This document shows, in pieces, positions 1-6,411 of a stretch of 9,706 nucleotides of DNA. The stretch's first letter is position 1; each line of letters opens with the position of its first letter. Origin of the DNA: Peptacetobacter sp900539645. GTDB taxonomy: Bacteria > Bacillota > Clostridia > Peptostreptococcales > Peptostreptococcaceae. The stretch is from contig NZ_JBLOUI010000059.1 of assembly GCF_047807365.1 (NCBI RefSeq), positions 1 through 9,706 of the forward strand. Direction: 5' to 3'. The position numbers and the translations under genes are program-made. The notes below the pieces were generated by a model that saw only the letters and a program-made list of their open reading frames with translations, was not told the DNA's origin and ran no database searches.

Positions 1-104
1 TCGCCTATGCTTCGCAGCATAAACCTTGCAAGTCACTATCAAGTTCATTGGTAGCTACGCCTTTTATGGACTTTCACCACAGATTAATAGCATGCCCGTC
101 ATAC
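1..104 (-). mobile_element. 5' end of a group II intron (class C-like), truncated by the window
   Basis: Read on the minus strand from base 104, the sequence begins GTATGACGGGCATG and continues with GTGGTGAAAGTCC, then a GACTTGCAAGG segment. From memory this follows the start of domain I in bacterial group II introns: a GUGYG-like 5' end, a GGCAUG element and a G-GUGA-AGUCC block. Class C introns such as the Oceanobacillus one are the closest I recall. The insertion point supports this, because the putative 5' splice site lies directly behind a Rho-independent terminator (106-138), the preferred target of class C introns. The rest of the ribozyme and any reverse transcriptase would lie beyond base 1. 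The 5' end could be base 104 or 105. A different structured RNA or a dead intron fragment remains possible. Confidence 0.6.
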
Positions 105-105
105 C

Positions 106-138
106 AAAAAGAGAGACAATCTTTTAAATCGTCCCTCT
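106..138 (-). terminator. Rho-independent terminator of the 4-hydroxybutyrate dehydrogenase gene
   Basis: On the minus strand AGAGGGACGAT (138-128) pairs with ATTGTCTCTCT (120-110) over 11 base pairs, including two G-U pairs, around a 7-base loop. A run of T residues follows (110-106). It lies 14 bases beyond the dehydrogenase stop codon. The putative intron begins immediately after the T run. Confidence 0.85.
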
Positions 139-152
139 TCTACACTTACTAC

Positions 153-1268
153 CTAATATAACTCTCTATAAATCTCCATCATCTCTTCAATGTCAAACTT
201 CACATAACTCTGGTTCAACAGACGCTGCTGACTCTTCTCAACACTAACAGCAAAACTCTCTATCTCATCTTCCTTCATACCATACTCTCTAAGAGGCTTT
301 CTAACAATAACCTTTCCAAGTAGCTTTTCAATCTCAGGATAAACATCATCTGGATCGCATCCCATAACTCCACCTAAAAACTCATTAAGCTCTGTAATAA
401 ATCCTGTTGGATTTGCAGCCTGATAATGCTTAAACACTGCTGTCAAGAACTGATAATTAGCCTCTCCATGTGTAACATGGTACACTCCACTTAAAGGATA
501 GCTCATCGCATGCACTGCCCCTGTTCCAGCATTAGCAAAAGATATACCTGCTAAGTTAGAAGCAACTAAAAATTCTTCTAATAAATTAAATCTATACTCA
601 GGTCCATTTTCTGTAATAAGTTTGAAACCTTTTAAAAGCATCTCCATTGCTTTAGTTGCAAACATTCTTGTATATAAATTGGCTTTTGGTGAAACATAAC
701 TTTCAATAGCATGGATCAATGCATCAATTGCACTAGTTGCAAAGAAATCATAAGAAAGCTCAGTTAAAAGCTCTGGTATTATTATTGCATAATCTGGGAA
801 TATTGATGGATCTGCAAGACCTATTTTTGTACCTATTTCAACAAATTCAGCTATAGATACACTGCTAACTTCACTTCCTGCACCACAAGTAGTTGGAACT
901 GCTATTATAGGTAGTTCCTTTTCTAGTGGTATTTTTCTCTGATAGTAGTCTGCTGCATCTCCATTTCCAGCTAAAACAAGTATTTTAGCCATATCTATAA
1001 CTGCTCCACCACCGATTGCTATTACACGATTGCATCCAGATTTTCTAAAATCCTCTAAAAGAGCATTTACCATTACATCTGTAGGCTCACCTTTTCCATA
1101 ATCGCTCTTAAAGAATACCTTTGCTTTAAGTCCCATATCTGAAAAGTATTTATTATAAATTGTCTTTGTAGCTAAAATAAAGTCAATTTCTCCTATCTCA
1201 AACTCACTAACAAACTCTTCACAGCTTTTATACTGATTTACCTGAGTTATATTTTGAAACATTTTCAT
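153..1268 (-). CDS. 4hbD: 4-hydroxybutyrate dehydrogenase (iron-containing alcohol dehydrogenase family)
   Basis: This 371-residue protein resembles Clostridium kluyveri 4-hydroxybutyrate dehydrogenase in length and along its whole sequence, as I remember it. The enzyme interconverts succinate semialdehyde and 4-hydroxybutyrate with NAD(H) in the cytosol, in succinate or 4-aminobutyrate fermentation toward crotonyl-CoA and butyrate. Visible family features are the nucleotide-binding IGGGAVIDMAK (85-95, with Ala where Ser is common), VPTTCGAGSE (124-133), and the metal ligands D182 and H186 (DALIHA), H253 (AVHAMSYP) and H267 (THGEAN). An AGAGGGGGAG ribosome site about 10 bases upstream favours the first ATG over the ATG two codons later. 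No other pathway genes (succinate semialdehyde dehydrogenase, CoA transferase, 4-hydroxybutyryl-CoA dehydratase) are in the window. The family assignment is firm; the substrate is inferred from similarity. Confidence 0.88.
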   Translation of the reverse strand: MKMFQNITQVNQYKSCEEFVSEFEIGEIDFILATKTIYNKYFSDMGLKAKVFFKSDYGKGEPTDVMVNALLEDFRKSGCNRVIAIGGGAVIDMAKILVLAGNGDAADYYQRKIPLEKELPIIAVPTTCGAGSEVSSVSIAEFVEIGTKIGLADPSIFPDYAIIIPELLTELSYDFFATSAIDALIHAIESYVSPKANLYTRMFATKAMEMLLKGFKLITENGPEYRFNLLEEFLVASNLAGISFANAGTGAVHAMSYPLSGVYHVTHGEANYQFLTAVFKHYQAANPTGFITELNEFLGGVMGCDPDDVYPEIEKLLGKVIVRKPLREYGMKEDEIESFAVSVEKSQQRLLNQSYVKFDIEEMMEIYRELY

Positions 1269-1337
1269 AATATAATTTCTCCCCCTCTAATACTATCCTT
1301 TTTATTTATAATTATTTTTATAGTTTTCTTAAACTAT

Positions 1338-1559
1338 TTATATATCCATTTCATTTAATATTCTTTTTAATTCTCTTAATTCATCAGCTGATAGAGTAAC
1401 TCCTTTACCCATCTTCTCATGTCCTGGTGCCCAATCTCTTATATCATATTTTGGTGCTCTATCATTCCAACTTATTAGATTTATCTCCTTAGTCCATCCA
1501 GAACTATTTTCTGAAACAACTCCAACCTCTTTAACTATATCGTATTTTATACCTGCCAT
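1338..1559 (-). CDS. YdbC/PC4-family ssDNA-binding protein
   Basis: This 73-residue protein reads as the bacterial YdbC/PC4 (p15 transcriptional coactivator-like) family. These small proteins bind single-stranded nucleic acid through a curved beta sheet. The sheet-forming region covers residues 4-45, with WTKEINLISW (22-31) and PKYDIRDW (36-43), followed by HEKMGKG (47-53) and a C-terminal helix SADELRELKRIL. The frame is open 18 codons further upstream (to 1613). The start at 1559 is preferred because AGGGTGAT lies just before it, the family normally starts here, and the upstream extension looks like untranslated leader containing the -10 box. It lies 69 bases upstream of the dehydrogenase gene on the same strand and may be co-transcribed with it. 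An AT-only 7-bp hairpin over its stop codon (1320-1337) lacks a T tract, so I do not call it a terminator. The cellular role is not known from the sequence. Confidence 0.82.
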   Translation of the reverse strand: MAGIKYDIVKEVGVVSENSSGWTKEINLISWNDRAPKYDIRDWAPGHEKMGKGVTLSADELRELKRILNEMDI

Positions 1560-1593
1560 ATAAATCACCCTTTCAAAATTAATATCTAAATAG

Positions 1594-1599
1594 ATTATA
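1594..1599 (-). promoter_or_regulatory. Candidate -10 box for the YdbC/PC4 gene
   Basis: TATAAT reads on the minus strand 35 bases upstream of the chosen start codon and would give a leader of about 28 bases. No good -35 element is seen 16-18 bases upstream. The promoter may be weak or activator-dependent, so this is only a candidate. Confidence 0.4.
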
Positions 1600-1667
1600 C
1601 TACAATTCCACAAACTTTATAGAAGTTATATTTACAATAACATTATTTATCTATTTATAATAAATAT

Positions 1668-1686
1668 ATTTAACCAATAGTTAAAT
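1668..1686. promoter_or_regulatory. Palindrome, possible operator in the divergent region
   Basis: ATTTAAC and GTTAAAT form a perfect 7-base inverted repeat around CAATA. It lies between the divergent PC4-like and XRE genes. The size fits a dimeric regulator site, but the sequence is AT-rich and no binding is shown. Confidence 0.3.
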
Positions 1687-1751
1687 TTTTTGATTAAAAG
1701 TTGAAAATAGCTCCATTGTCCCCAGCTAACACTTTTGATATCATAATCTTA

Positions 1752-1771
1752 ATAGGAAATATATTTCATAT
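1752..1771. promoter_or_regulatory. 20-bp palindrome upstream of the XRE gene, possible autoregulatory operator
   Basis: The core GAAATATATTTC (1756-1767) is a perfect 12-base palindrome. With ATA and TAT flanks it extends to 20 bases with one mismatched pair. It lies 40 bases upstream of the XRE start codon, downstream of a TTGATA (1735-1740) that could serve as a -35 element, so a bound repressor could block transcription. XRE regulators often bind such sites in their own promoters; the link here is inference. Confidence 0.4.
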
Positions 1772-1810
1772 TAAAAGTACAAATCTTCACATAACAAAGG
1801 ACGTGACTTT

Positions 1811-2899
1811 ATGAACATAAATCAAATAATAAAAGAAAAAAGAAAATCTCTTTCTCTAACTCAAGAACAACTTGCTAACCAGCTTGGTGTATCTACTCCA
1901 GCCGTTAGTAAATGGGAAAGTGGAGCTTCTTACCCAGATATAACAATACTTCCAAATCTTGCAAAAATATTAAAAACAGATATAAACACTTTACTATCAT
2001 TCCAATCAGATTTATCCGATGAAGAAATAAATAATCGGATAAAAGATTTATCAAGCTTTGCACTTAATCACACTATAGATGAAATATTTGAAAAAGCAAT
2101 GGATATAATTTCAGAATATCCAAACTGCTACAAACTAATACTAAACGTAGCTTTATCTTTAGATGGGTTTGCAATATTTAAAGTAGGAAACTCTGATTTA
2201 GATAAGCTTGAAAAATTATCACTAAAAGTAGAAGAATTGTATCGAAAAATTATGGACTCTACAGATGTAAATATAAAAAGTCTTGCTCGGCAACAGTTAA
2301 TATTTAGAGAAGTTAATAGAAAAAATTTTGATAAAGCAGAAGAACTTTTAGAAACCATTCCTGATAAACTAATGGTTGATAAATCAGAACTTAAAACCAG
2401 AGTGGAATTCACTAAAGGTAACTTAAACGAAGCTAAAAAGGCTGCTCAAGAAAAATTGTACGAACTTACTTCAGATGTAAATTCTCAATTATTACTTCTT
2501 TTAGATATCGAACTCGATCAAGGAAATATAGAAACAGCTAAATATATTACTGACGTATCTTGCAATCTATGCAAAACACTAGATATTTGGGAATATACAG
2601 CAAACTTAGGTAAATTCCAATTCTACATTAAAACTAAAAATGCTGATGCTTTTGTAGAAACACTTTCAGCACTTATAGAAACATATGGTGATATATTTAA
2701 ACAAAACGACTCTCCTCTATATAGTGAAATTAACCTGGTTAAAGATAACTATGATGATAATTTTACTAATAATTTTATAGACACATTTATGTCTACTATA
2801 ATAAAATCTCTTGAAACAGATGATGAGCTTGACTTTGTGAAAGATAATCCAAAATTCAAAGAAATCATAGCATCAGCTATAAAAAAATCGAATAGATAA
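1811..2899 (+). CDS. XRE-family transcriptional regulator with helical repeat C-terminal domain
   Basis: This 362-residue cytosolic protein has an N-terminal Cro/C1-type helix-turn-helix (about 6-62). Its recognition helix is STPAVSKWE (28-36), followed by the common SGASYPDI and LLSFQSDLS stretch. Residues 70-350 are predicted largely helical, with repeated units resembling TPR-type repeats (for example around 110-210, rich in Leu, Glu and Lys). That architecture is common in clostridial regulators whose helical part senses a ligand or partner, but the signal here is unknown. Start: ATG with AAAGGA 8 bases upstream. It is divergent from the PC4-like gene, has two palindromes in its upstream region, and ends in a strong terminator, so it is probably monocistronic. 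No obvious target such as a transporter is adjacent. Confidence 0.85.
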   Translation: MNINQIIKEKRKSLSLTQEQLANQLGVSTPAVSKWESGASYPDITILPNLAKILKTDINTLLSFQSDLSDEEINNRIKDLSSFALNHTIDEIFEKAMDIISEYPNCYKLILNVALSLDGFAIFKVGNSDLDKLEKLSLKVEELYRKIMDSTDVNIKSLARQQLIFREVNRKNFDKAEELLETIPDKLMVDKSELKTRVEFTKGNLNEAKKAAQEKLYELTSDVNSQLLLLLDIELDQGNIETAKYITDVSCNLCKTLDIWEYTANLGKFQFYIKTKNADAFVETLSALIETYGDIFKQNDSPLYSEINLVKDNYDDNFTNNFIDTFMSTIIKSLETDDELDFVKDNPKFKEIIASAIKKSNR

Positions 2900-2908
2900 C
2901 TTTATAAA

Positions 2909-2957
2909 AATAGGCTCCTGTTTTCCTCAAACAACTGATACAGTAGTCTATTTTTTT
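2909..2957 (+). terminator. Rho-independent terminator of the XRE gene
   Basis: AATAGGCTCCTGT (2909-2921) pairs with ACAGTAGTCTATT (2940-2952) with one mismatch and one G-U pair. Seven T residues follow (2951-2957). It begins 9 bases after the XRE stop codon. Confidence 0.85.
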
Positions 2958-3015
2958 ATCCAAAAATTTTTATACCAAAATATAATTGATATATTTTTAA
3001 TTTTCTAAAAATATA

Positions 3016-3044
3016 ATGACTATCTCAAGAAAACGATATATAAT
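3016..3044 (+). promoter_or_regulatory. Candidate promoter for the DUF1877 gene
   Basis: ATGACT (3016-3021) and a perfect TATAAT (3039-3044) are separated by 17 bases. This would give a leader of about 138 bases ahead of the DUF1877 start, in a very AT-rich stretch where chance -10 boxes are frequent. Another weak pair starts with TTGTTA at 3125. Nothing else is visible between 2958 and 3174. Confidence 0.35.
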
Positions 3045-3188
3045 ATAAGAAGATAACATAATAAAATAAATCGAAAAATAATATTTTTTTATAAAAACAA
3101 AAAAGTTTGTTAAATTTATTCATATTGTTAAAAGAAAAACAACTGTATGTATTAAACTATTAATTTATATTTTTAGGAGGATGAAAAT

Positions 3189-3710
3189 ATGGGACTAATT
3201 GCAAATTATCAAGAAATTAATACAGAAGACCTTGATAGAATTGTTGAAACTATCGAATCTGAAACTGAAATCAACTTATATAGAGAACTAGATAATTTAG
3301 CTAATAACGAAGAATTAAATCAATATAATATGGATAAAATGTGGGATTCTTTAAACTTCTTAATAACAGAGGAAACTCATGAGGACTTATCTTTTAAAAG
3401 TTTAATAACAGATGCTATTTTTGGTAGTTGCCAATTTCCAGATGATATGGTAGATATTTATCTTGCATTTGTAGCGCCAGATGGTGTATGTGATGTTGCT
3501 GATGCACTAAATGACATAGATATAGATGAGTATCTTGACGGATTTGATATGAAAAAATTTGCTACACACAGTGTGTATCCTAATATTTGGGATCACGAGG
3601 ATGAAAAAGAATTAATCAAATCAGATTTAAAAACTTGTTTTGAAGATCTTAAAGAATTCTACACTGAAACGGCTAAAAACGGAAACTGTGCTCTTGTATT
3701 CATAGGATAA
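3189..3710 (+). CDS. YfbM-like DUF1877 protein
   Basis: This 173-residue cytosolic protein resembles Escherichia coli YfbM (DUF1877). It shares the MG(L/M)I start with an E-I pair shortly after, the central KMWDSLNFL (50-58, compare KRWDFLHF), the SVYPNIW segment, and the closing NGNCALVFIG (compare QGNHALTVIVG). The molecular function of the family is not established. The protein is strongly acidic, with many Asp and Glu in 100-120 and 135-160. The start is well supported by AGGAGG 8 bases upstream. It stands alone between the XRE terminator and a bidirectional terminator shared with the convergent uracil-DNA glycosylase gene. Confidence 0.82.
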   Translation: MGLIANYQEINTEDLDRIVETIESETEINLYRELDNLANNEELNQYNMDKMWDSLNFLITEETHEDLSFKSLITDAIFGSCQFPDDMVDIYLAFVAPDGVCDVADALNDIDIDEYLDGFDMKKFATHSVYPNIWDHEDEKELIKSDLKTCFEDLKEFYTETAKNGNCALVFIG

Positions 3711-3750
3711 TATTAAAATTCTTTTAAAATCAAGATGATTTTTAACATCA

Positions 3751-3783
3751 AAAAAGACGGTGAATTTTTTCAACCGTCTTTTT
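3751..3783. terminator. Bidirectional terminator between DUF1877 and uracil-DNA glycosylase genes
   Basis: AAAAAGACGGT (3751-3761) is the exact inverse of ACCGTCTTTTT (3773-3783), around an 11-base loop. T tracts flank the stem on both strands, so it can end transcription of both convergent genes. It starts 40 bases after the DUF1877 stop and 10 bases beyond the glycosylase stop. Confidence 0.88.
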
Positions 3784-3792
3784 TATATATAT

Positions 3793-4371
3793 TTATTCTT
3801 CAATTTTTTCGCTCATTATTCCAAGCTCATCGATTTTCTTTTTAATTTCTTTTAAATCCTCAAAAGCTGTTCTTTTCTTTGCTGCATCTCTAAGTAAAGC
3901 TGATGGATGGTATGTTGCTATCATCCAACAATTCTTTTTCTTGTACCAAATACCATGCTCTTTAGTTATTCTAAACTTAGAATCTATAATAGACTGAGCT
4001 GCTATTCTTCCTAAACATACTATAATCTGTGGTTTTATTAGAGCAAACTGGTATCTTAAATACTCTATACAGCAATTTTTTTCGTCTGGCTCTGGATCTC
4101 TATTACCAGGTGGTCTACATTTCACAACATTTGCAATATAAACATCGTTTCTACTAAGGTCTATACAAGCAAGCATCTTATCTAGTAGCTGTCCAGCTGG
4201 TCCAACAAAAGGTACTCCAGAAAGGTCTTCCTTTTCACCAGGCCCCTCTCCAATAAGAAGTATCTTTGCCTTTCTATTTCCTCCACCTACAACTACATTT
4301 GTCCTGTTTTCAGCAAGTCTACATCTATTACAGGTTTTGCAAGCAGATTCTAGTATTTCCCATGAAAACAT
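3793..4371 (-). CDS. Family 4 uracil-DNA glycosylase (4Fe-4S)
   Basis: This family removes uracil from DNA to begin base-excision repair. The product is 192 residues, normal for family 4. In numbering from this ATG, likely iron-sulfur ligands are C14 and C17 (TCNRC), C85 (VVKCRPPGNRDP) and C101, with the 16-residue gap typical of the family. The active-site loop is GEGPGEKED (41-49) followed by GVPFVGPAGQLLD (52-64), and the second motif is HPSALL (155-160). The frame opens at a GTG three codons upstream (4380), but AGGTGAT overlapping that GTG fits a ribosome site for the ATG at 4371, so I use the ATG. It lies 39 bases downstream of the HsdR-N-like gene on the same strand with no terminator between, so the two are probably one operon. 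Confidence 0.9.
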   Translation of the reverse strand: MFSWEILESACKTCNRCRLAENRTNVVVGGGNRKAKILLIGEGPGEKEDLSGVPFVGPAGQLLDKMLACIDLSRNDVYIANVVKCRPPGNRDPEPDEKNCCIEYLRYQFALIKPQIIVCLGRIAAQSIIDSKFRITKEHGIWYKKKNCWMIATYHPSALLRDAAKKRTAFEDLKEIKKKIDELGIMSEKIEE

Positions 4372-4410
4372 ACCTATCACCTAGCCTAATTTAAATTAAT
4401 AAATTTATCA

Positions 4411-4896
4411 TTATTTATGGTCGTGTCCACAATCACAGTCGTGGTCATGGCATCCACAGTCACAATCAGCTGCGTGTTCTGCTTCATGAGCTTTTACTTC
4501 TTCTTCCATAGCTTTAAATTCCTGTACCATAACTTCGTATTCAGGTAAATCTTTTTCTTCGTTTTCTTCACCTCTCCAGTCAGCGTACATCATCTGATCT
4601 CCATTAGTTAAAACTACTCTTCCTGATAAAGTTACATCATCTATTTCTTCAAGTCTTTCTATGTGTTTTTCAAGAGCATCCCCTTCCATTGGAGTATCTT
4701 CATCTAAACACTGAACTACCATTACTGGAGCATAGTATCCTTCTTCATCTACAACGTTAACTAAAACGTCTATTTCACCTTCCATACCTTCTGCAAATTC
4801 AGCTAGTGGCACATTAGTATCTATCATATCTAGTGGCACATATAAATTTTCTGTTAAGTATTTTATTACTCTATCCTGAACTAATTCTTTTGACAT
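4411..4896 (-). CDS. HsdR-N-like (degenerate PD-(D/E)XK) protein with Cys/His-rich tail
   Basis: This 161-residue protein resembles the isolated N-terminal domain of type I restriction R subunits (HSDR_N_2 type). It has an N-terminal helix (ELVQDRVIKYL), LAEFAEGMEGEIDVLVNV (31-48) with Asp at the place of the catalytic aspartate, a strand APVMVVQC (56-63), and VVLTNGDQMMYAD (94-106), matching the family's common 'LTNG' segment. Where active members carry E-x-K the sequence is Q-C-L, so nuclease activity is unlikely. After an acidic helical linker (about 110-143), the last 18 residues (144-161) hold five Cys and four His with many Asp, which looks like a metal-binding tail. Start: ATG with AGGAGGA 7 bases upstream. 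It is first in a probable operon with the uracil-DNA glycosylase, hinting at a nucleic-acid role. Domain assignment moderate, function unknown. Confidence 0.68.
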   Translation of the reverse strand: MSKELVQDRVIKYLTENLYVPLDMIDTNVPLAEFAEGMEGEIDVLVNVVDEEGYYAPVMVVQCLDEDTPMEGDALEKHIERLEEIDDVTLSGRVVLTNGDQMMYADWRGEENEEKDLPEYEVMVQEFKAMEEEVKAHEAEHAADCDCGCHDHDCDCGHDHK

Positions 4897-4911
4897 TTTT
4901 TATTCCTCCTA

Positions 4912-5165
4912 AAAGTTTTTAAATTATTTTAATTTCATATAATTATTTTACCACATTCTCTTTATACTTAACATTTTTATTTATACATTCAAATATTTTT
5001 TCTTCTTTTAAATTTTATTATTTTTATTGAATTAAAAACTCTTTTTATTATCATAATAATAGTATAACAATCTTTTTTTAATGAATAATTTGTAACTTAT
5101 TTATTCATTTTCTTTACAATTCACTATTCTTTTGTAACCTAAATAACATAATTGTAATCGCATTA
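4912..5165. other. AT-rich divergent intergenic region
   Basis: This non-coding stretch separates the minus-strand HsdR-N-like/glycosylase operon from the plus-strand DUF1002/DUF4300 operon. No open frame of note and no strong terminator is seen. On the minus strand a TAAAAT box preceded by TGTGG (about 4946-4951) could be the -10 of the HsdR-N-like gene, without a convincing -35. The DUF1002 side holds three TTGTAA-type repeats, listed separately. Confidence 0.5.
5089..5158 (+). repeat. Phased TTGTAA repeats upstream of the DUF1002 promoter
   Basis: TTTGTAAC occurs at 5089-5096 and again at 5131-5138, and the related ATTGTAAT lies at 5151-5158. The starts are 42 and 20 bases apart, close to four and two helical turns. 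A further copy lies inverted (TTACAA, 5114-5119). The last direct copy ends 7 bases before the proposed -35 box. They may be activator sites; AT-rich background makes chance possible. Confidence 0.35.
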
Positions 5166-5195
5166 TTTCAAAAAATAGTGTATATTAAGTATAGT
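5166..5195 (+). promoter_or_regulatory. Candidate promoter of the DUF1002-DUF4300 operon
   Basis: TTTCAA (5166-5171) and TATAGT (5190-5195) are separated by 18 bases. Transcription would begin near 5202, at the foot of a hairpin, giving a leader of about 41 bases before the DUF1002 start. Confidence 0.5.
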
Positions 5196-5200
5196 GAATG

Positions 5201-5219
5201 TGCAGTGTAGCTCACTGCA
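5201..5219 (+). promoter_or_regulatory. Hairpin at the predicted 5' end of the DUF1002 mRNA
   Basis: TGCAGTG and CACTGCA form a perfect 7-bp stem around TAGCT, unusually GC-rich for this region. It sits at the predicted transcription start and 11 bases before the AGGAGG ribosome site. It could protect the mRNA 5' end or act as a repressor operator in DNA. It is too small, with no T tract, for a terminator. Confidence 0.5.
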
Positions 5220-5242
5220 AATTTATTTTTAGGAGGTTTAAT

Positions 5243-6373
5243 ATGAAGATTAAACAGAAATTATCTGCAATAGCACTTTCAGCTACAATGATACTAAGCA
5301 GTCTTTCTATAGCTTTTGCAGATGGATCAAAAGTCGTTACTATTGGAGCCGACTTAAATGCTCAGCAGAAACAGATGATGCTAGATTATTTCGGAGTTTC
5401 TGAAAATGAAGCAATGATTATAAACGTAACAAACGCAGAAGAAAGAAAATATCTTCAAGGCGTGGCAACTGATGCTCAGTTAGGTAGAAGAACTATCTCT
5501 TGTGCTTATGTTGAGCCAACTTCTGGAAAAGATGGTATCAATGTAAAAACAGCTAACCTTACTTGGGTTACAAGCTCAATGATAGCTTCAACACTTACTA
5601 CTGCAGGTCTTACAAGTGCCAATGTAATAGCTGCTGCACCGTATGCAGTTAGTGGTACTGGAGCATTAACAGGTGTTATAAAAGCATTTGAAGATGCTTC
5701 TGGAGAAAAACTAGATGAAACTAAAAAAGAACTTGCCAATGAAGAGCTTGTTACTACTGGTGATTTAGGTGATGAAATCGGTCAGGATAAAGCTGCTGGT
5801 GTTGTAAACGACGTTAAAAATGAGGTAATAAAAGAAGGAACTAGCGATACTACTCAGATTGCTGACATAATAAACAACGTTACTAATAACTACAACGTAA
5901 CTCTTACACCAGAACAGATTCGGGCACTTACATCTTTAATGGAAAAAATAGGTGCTCAGAACTACAACTACAACGATATAAAAGTTACATTAGAAAATGT
6001 TAAATTCAATATAAACGAAAATCTATCAGCTATAGGTGAAAATGTAGACACAGTTGGTTTATTTGAAAAAATAAAACATTGGTTTGCTAACCTAGGTGGT
6101 GGAGCTGACACTGGTATATTAGAACAGACTGATGAATCAGCTCTTGGATCTGATGCTGTTGTAAATGCTACTCAGGACAAAGTTGAAGAAGCTGCAAATG
6201 CTGCACTTGATAAGGCTGGAGATTTAGCTAGTCAAGCTGCTGACAAAGCTGGAGAAGCCGCTAGTCAAGCCGCAGATAAAGCAAAAGAAGCTTATGATAA
6301 AGCTGAAGAACAGGGATTATTTGACAAAATAAGAGCTTGGTTCGAAAATGTTTTAAGTGGATTTGGTAACTAA
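5243..6373 (+). CDS. Exported DUF1002 protein with 11-residue repeats and twin amphipathic segments
   Basis: This 376-residue protein has a signal peptide (lysine-rich start, hydrophobic core, cleavage likely after AFA at 26) and a DUF1002 domain (about 30-235, like Bacillus YpuA) containing VTIGADLNAQQ, LDYFGVSE, NVTNAEERKYLQG and AAPYAVSGTGALTG. The C-terminal third is distinctive. GLFEKIKHWFANL (272-284) precedes a linker, five 11-residue units (303-357) rich in Ala, Asp and Lys, and then GLFDKIRAWFENVL (358-371) near the end. The repeats look like the amphipathic 11-mers of LEA proteins or apolipoproteins, and the GLF segments like membrane-surface helices. The frame opens at 5198, but AGGAGG at 5231-5236 and the signal peptide fix the start at 5243. 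The DUF1002 function is unknown; location outside the membrane is well supported. A DUF4300 lipoprotein gene follows after 38 bases with no terminator. Confidence 0.85.
   Translation: MKIKQKLSAIALSATMILSSLSIAFADGSKVVTIGADLNAQQKQMMLDYFGVSENEAMIINVTNAEERKYLQGVATDAQLGRRTISCAYVEPTSGKDGINVKTANLTWVTSSMIASTLTTAGLTSANVIAAAPYAVSGTGALTGVIKAFEDASGEKLDETKKELANEELVTTGDLGDEIGQDKAAGVVNDVKNEVIKEGTSDTTQIADIINNVTNNYNVTLTPEQIRALTSLMEKIGAQNYNYNDIKVTLENVKFNINENLSAIGENVDTVGLFEKIKHWFANLGGGADTGILEQTDESALGSDAVVNATQDKVEEAANAALDKAGDLASQAADKAGEAASQAADKAKEAYDKAEEQGLFDKIRAWFENVLSGFGN
6149..6313 (+). repeat. Five tandem 33-base (11-residue) repeats inside the DUF1002 gene
   Basis: The translated units are SDAVVNATQDK, VEEAANAALDK, AGDLASQAADK, AGEAASQAADK and AKEAYDKAEEQ. 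Units three and four differ at two residues and share much DNA sequence, suggesting recent duplication; the outer units are diverged. The period of 11 fits an extended amphipathic helix and not a heptad coiled coil. Confidence 0.8.
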
Positions 6374-6411
6374 TACACAGCTTTTCTAACTTGTAACTAA
6401 AGGACTATAAT

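Noticed and set aside
1320..1337. Perfect 7-bp hairpin ATAGTTT...AAACTAT at the end of the PC4-like gene, as a terminator.
   Set aside because: The stem is almost all A-T, has no T tract after it on the minus strand, and overlaps the stop codon. Read-through into the dehydrogenase gene seems likely.
1560..1613. N-terminal extension of the PC4-like protein by 18 residues to an upstream ATG.
   Set aside because: AGGGTGAT directly precedes the internal ATG, known family members start there, and the extension contains the -10 box.
4372..4380. GTG start giving three extra residues on the uracil-DNA glycosylase.
   Set aside because: The AGGTGAT ribosome site overlaps this GTG and is correctly spaced for the ATG at 4371.
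5198..5242. Fifteen extra codons at the front of the DUF1002 protein.
   Set aside because: They would be translated from the leader hairpin and the AGGAGG itself, and the signal peptide begins properly at 5243.
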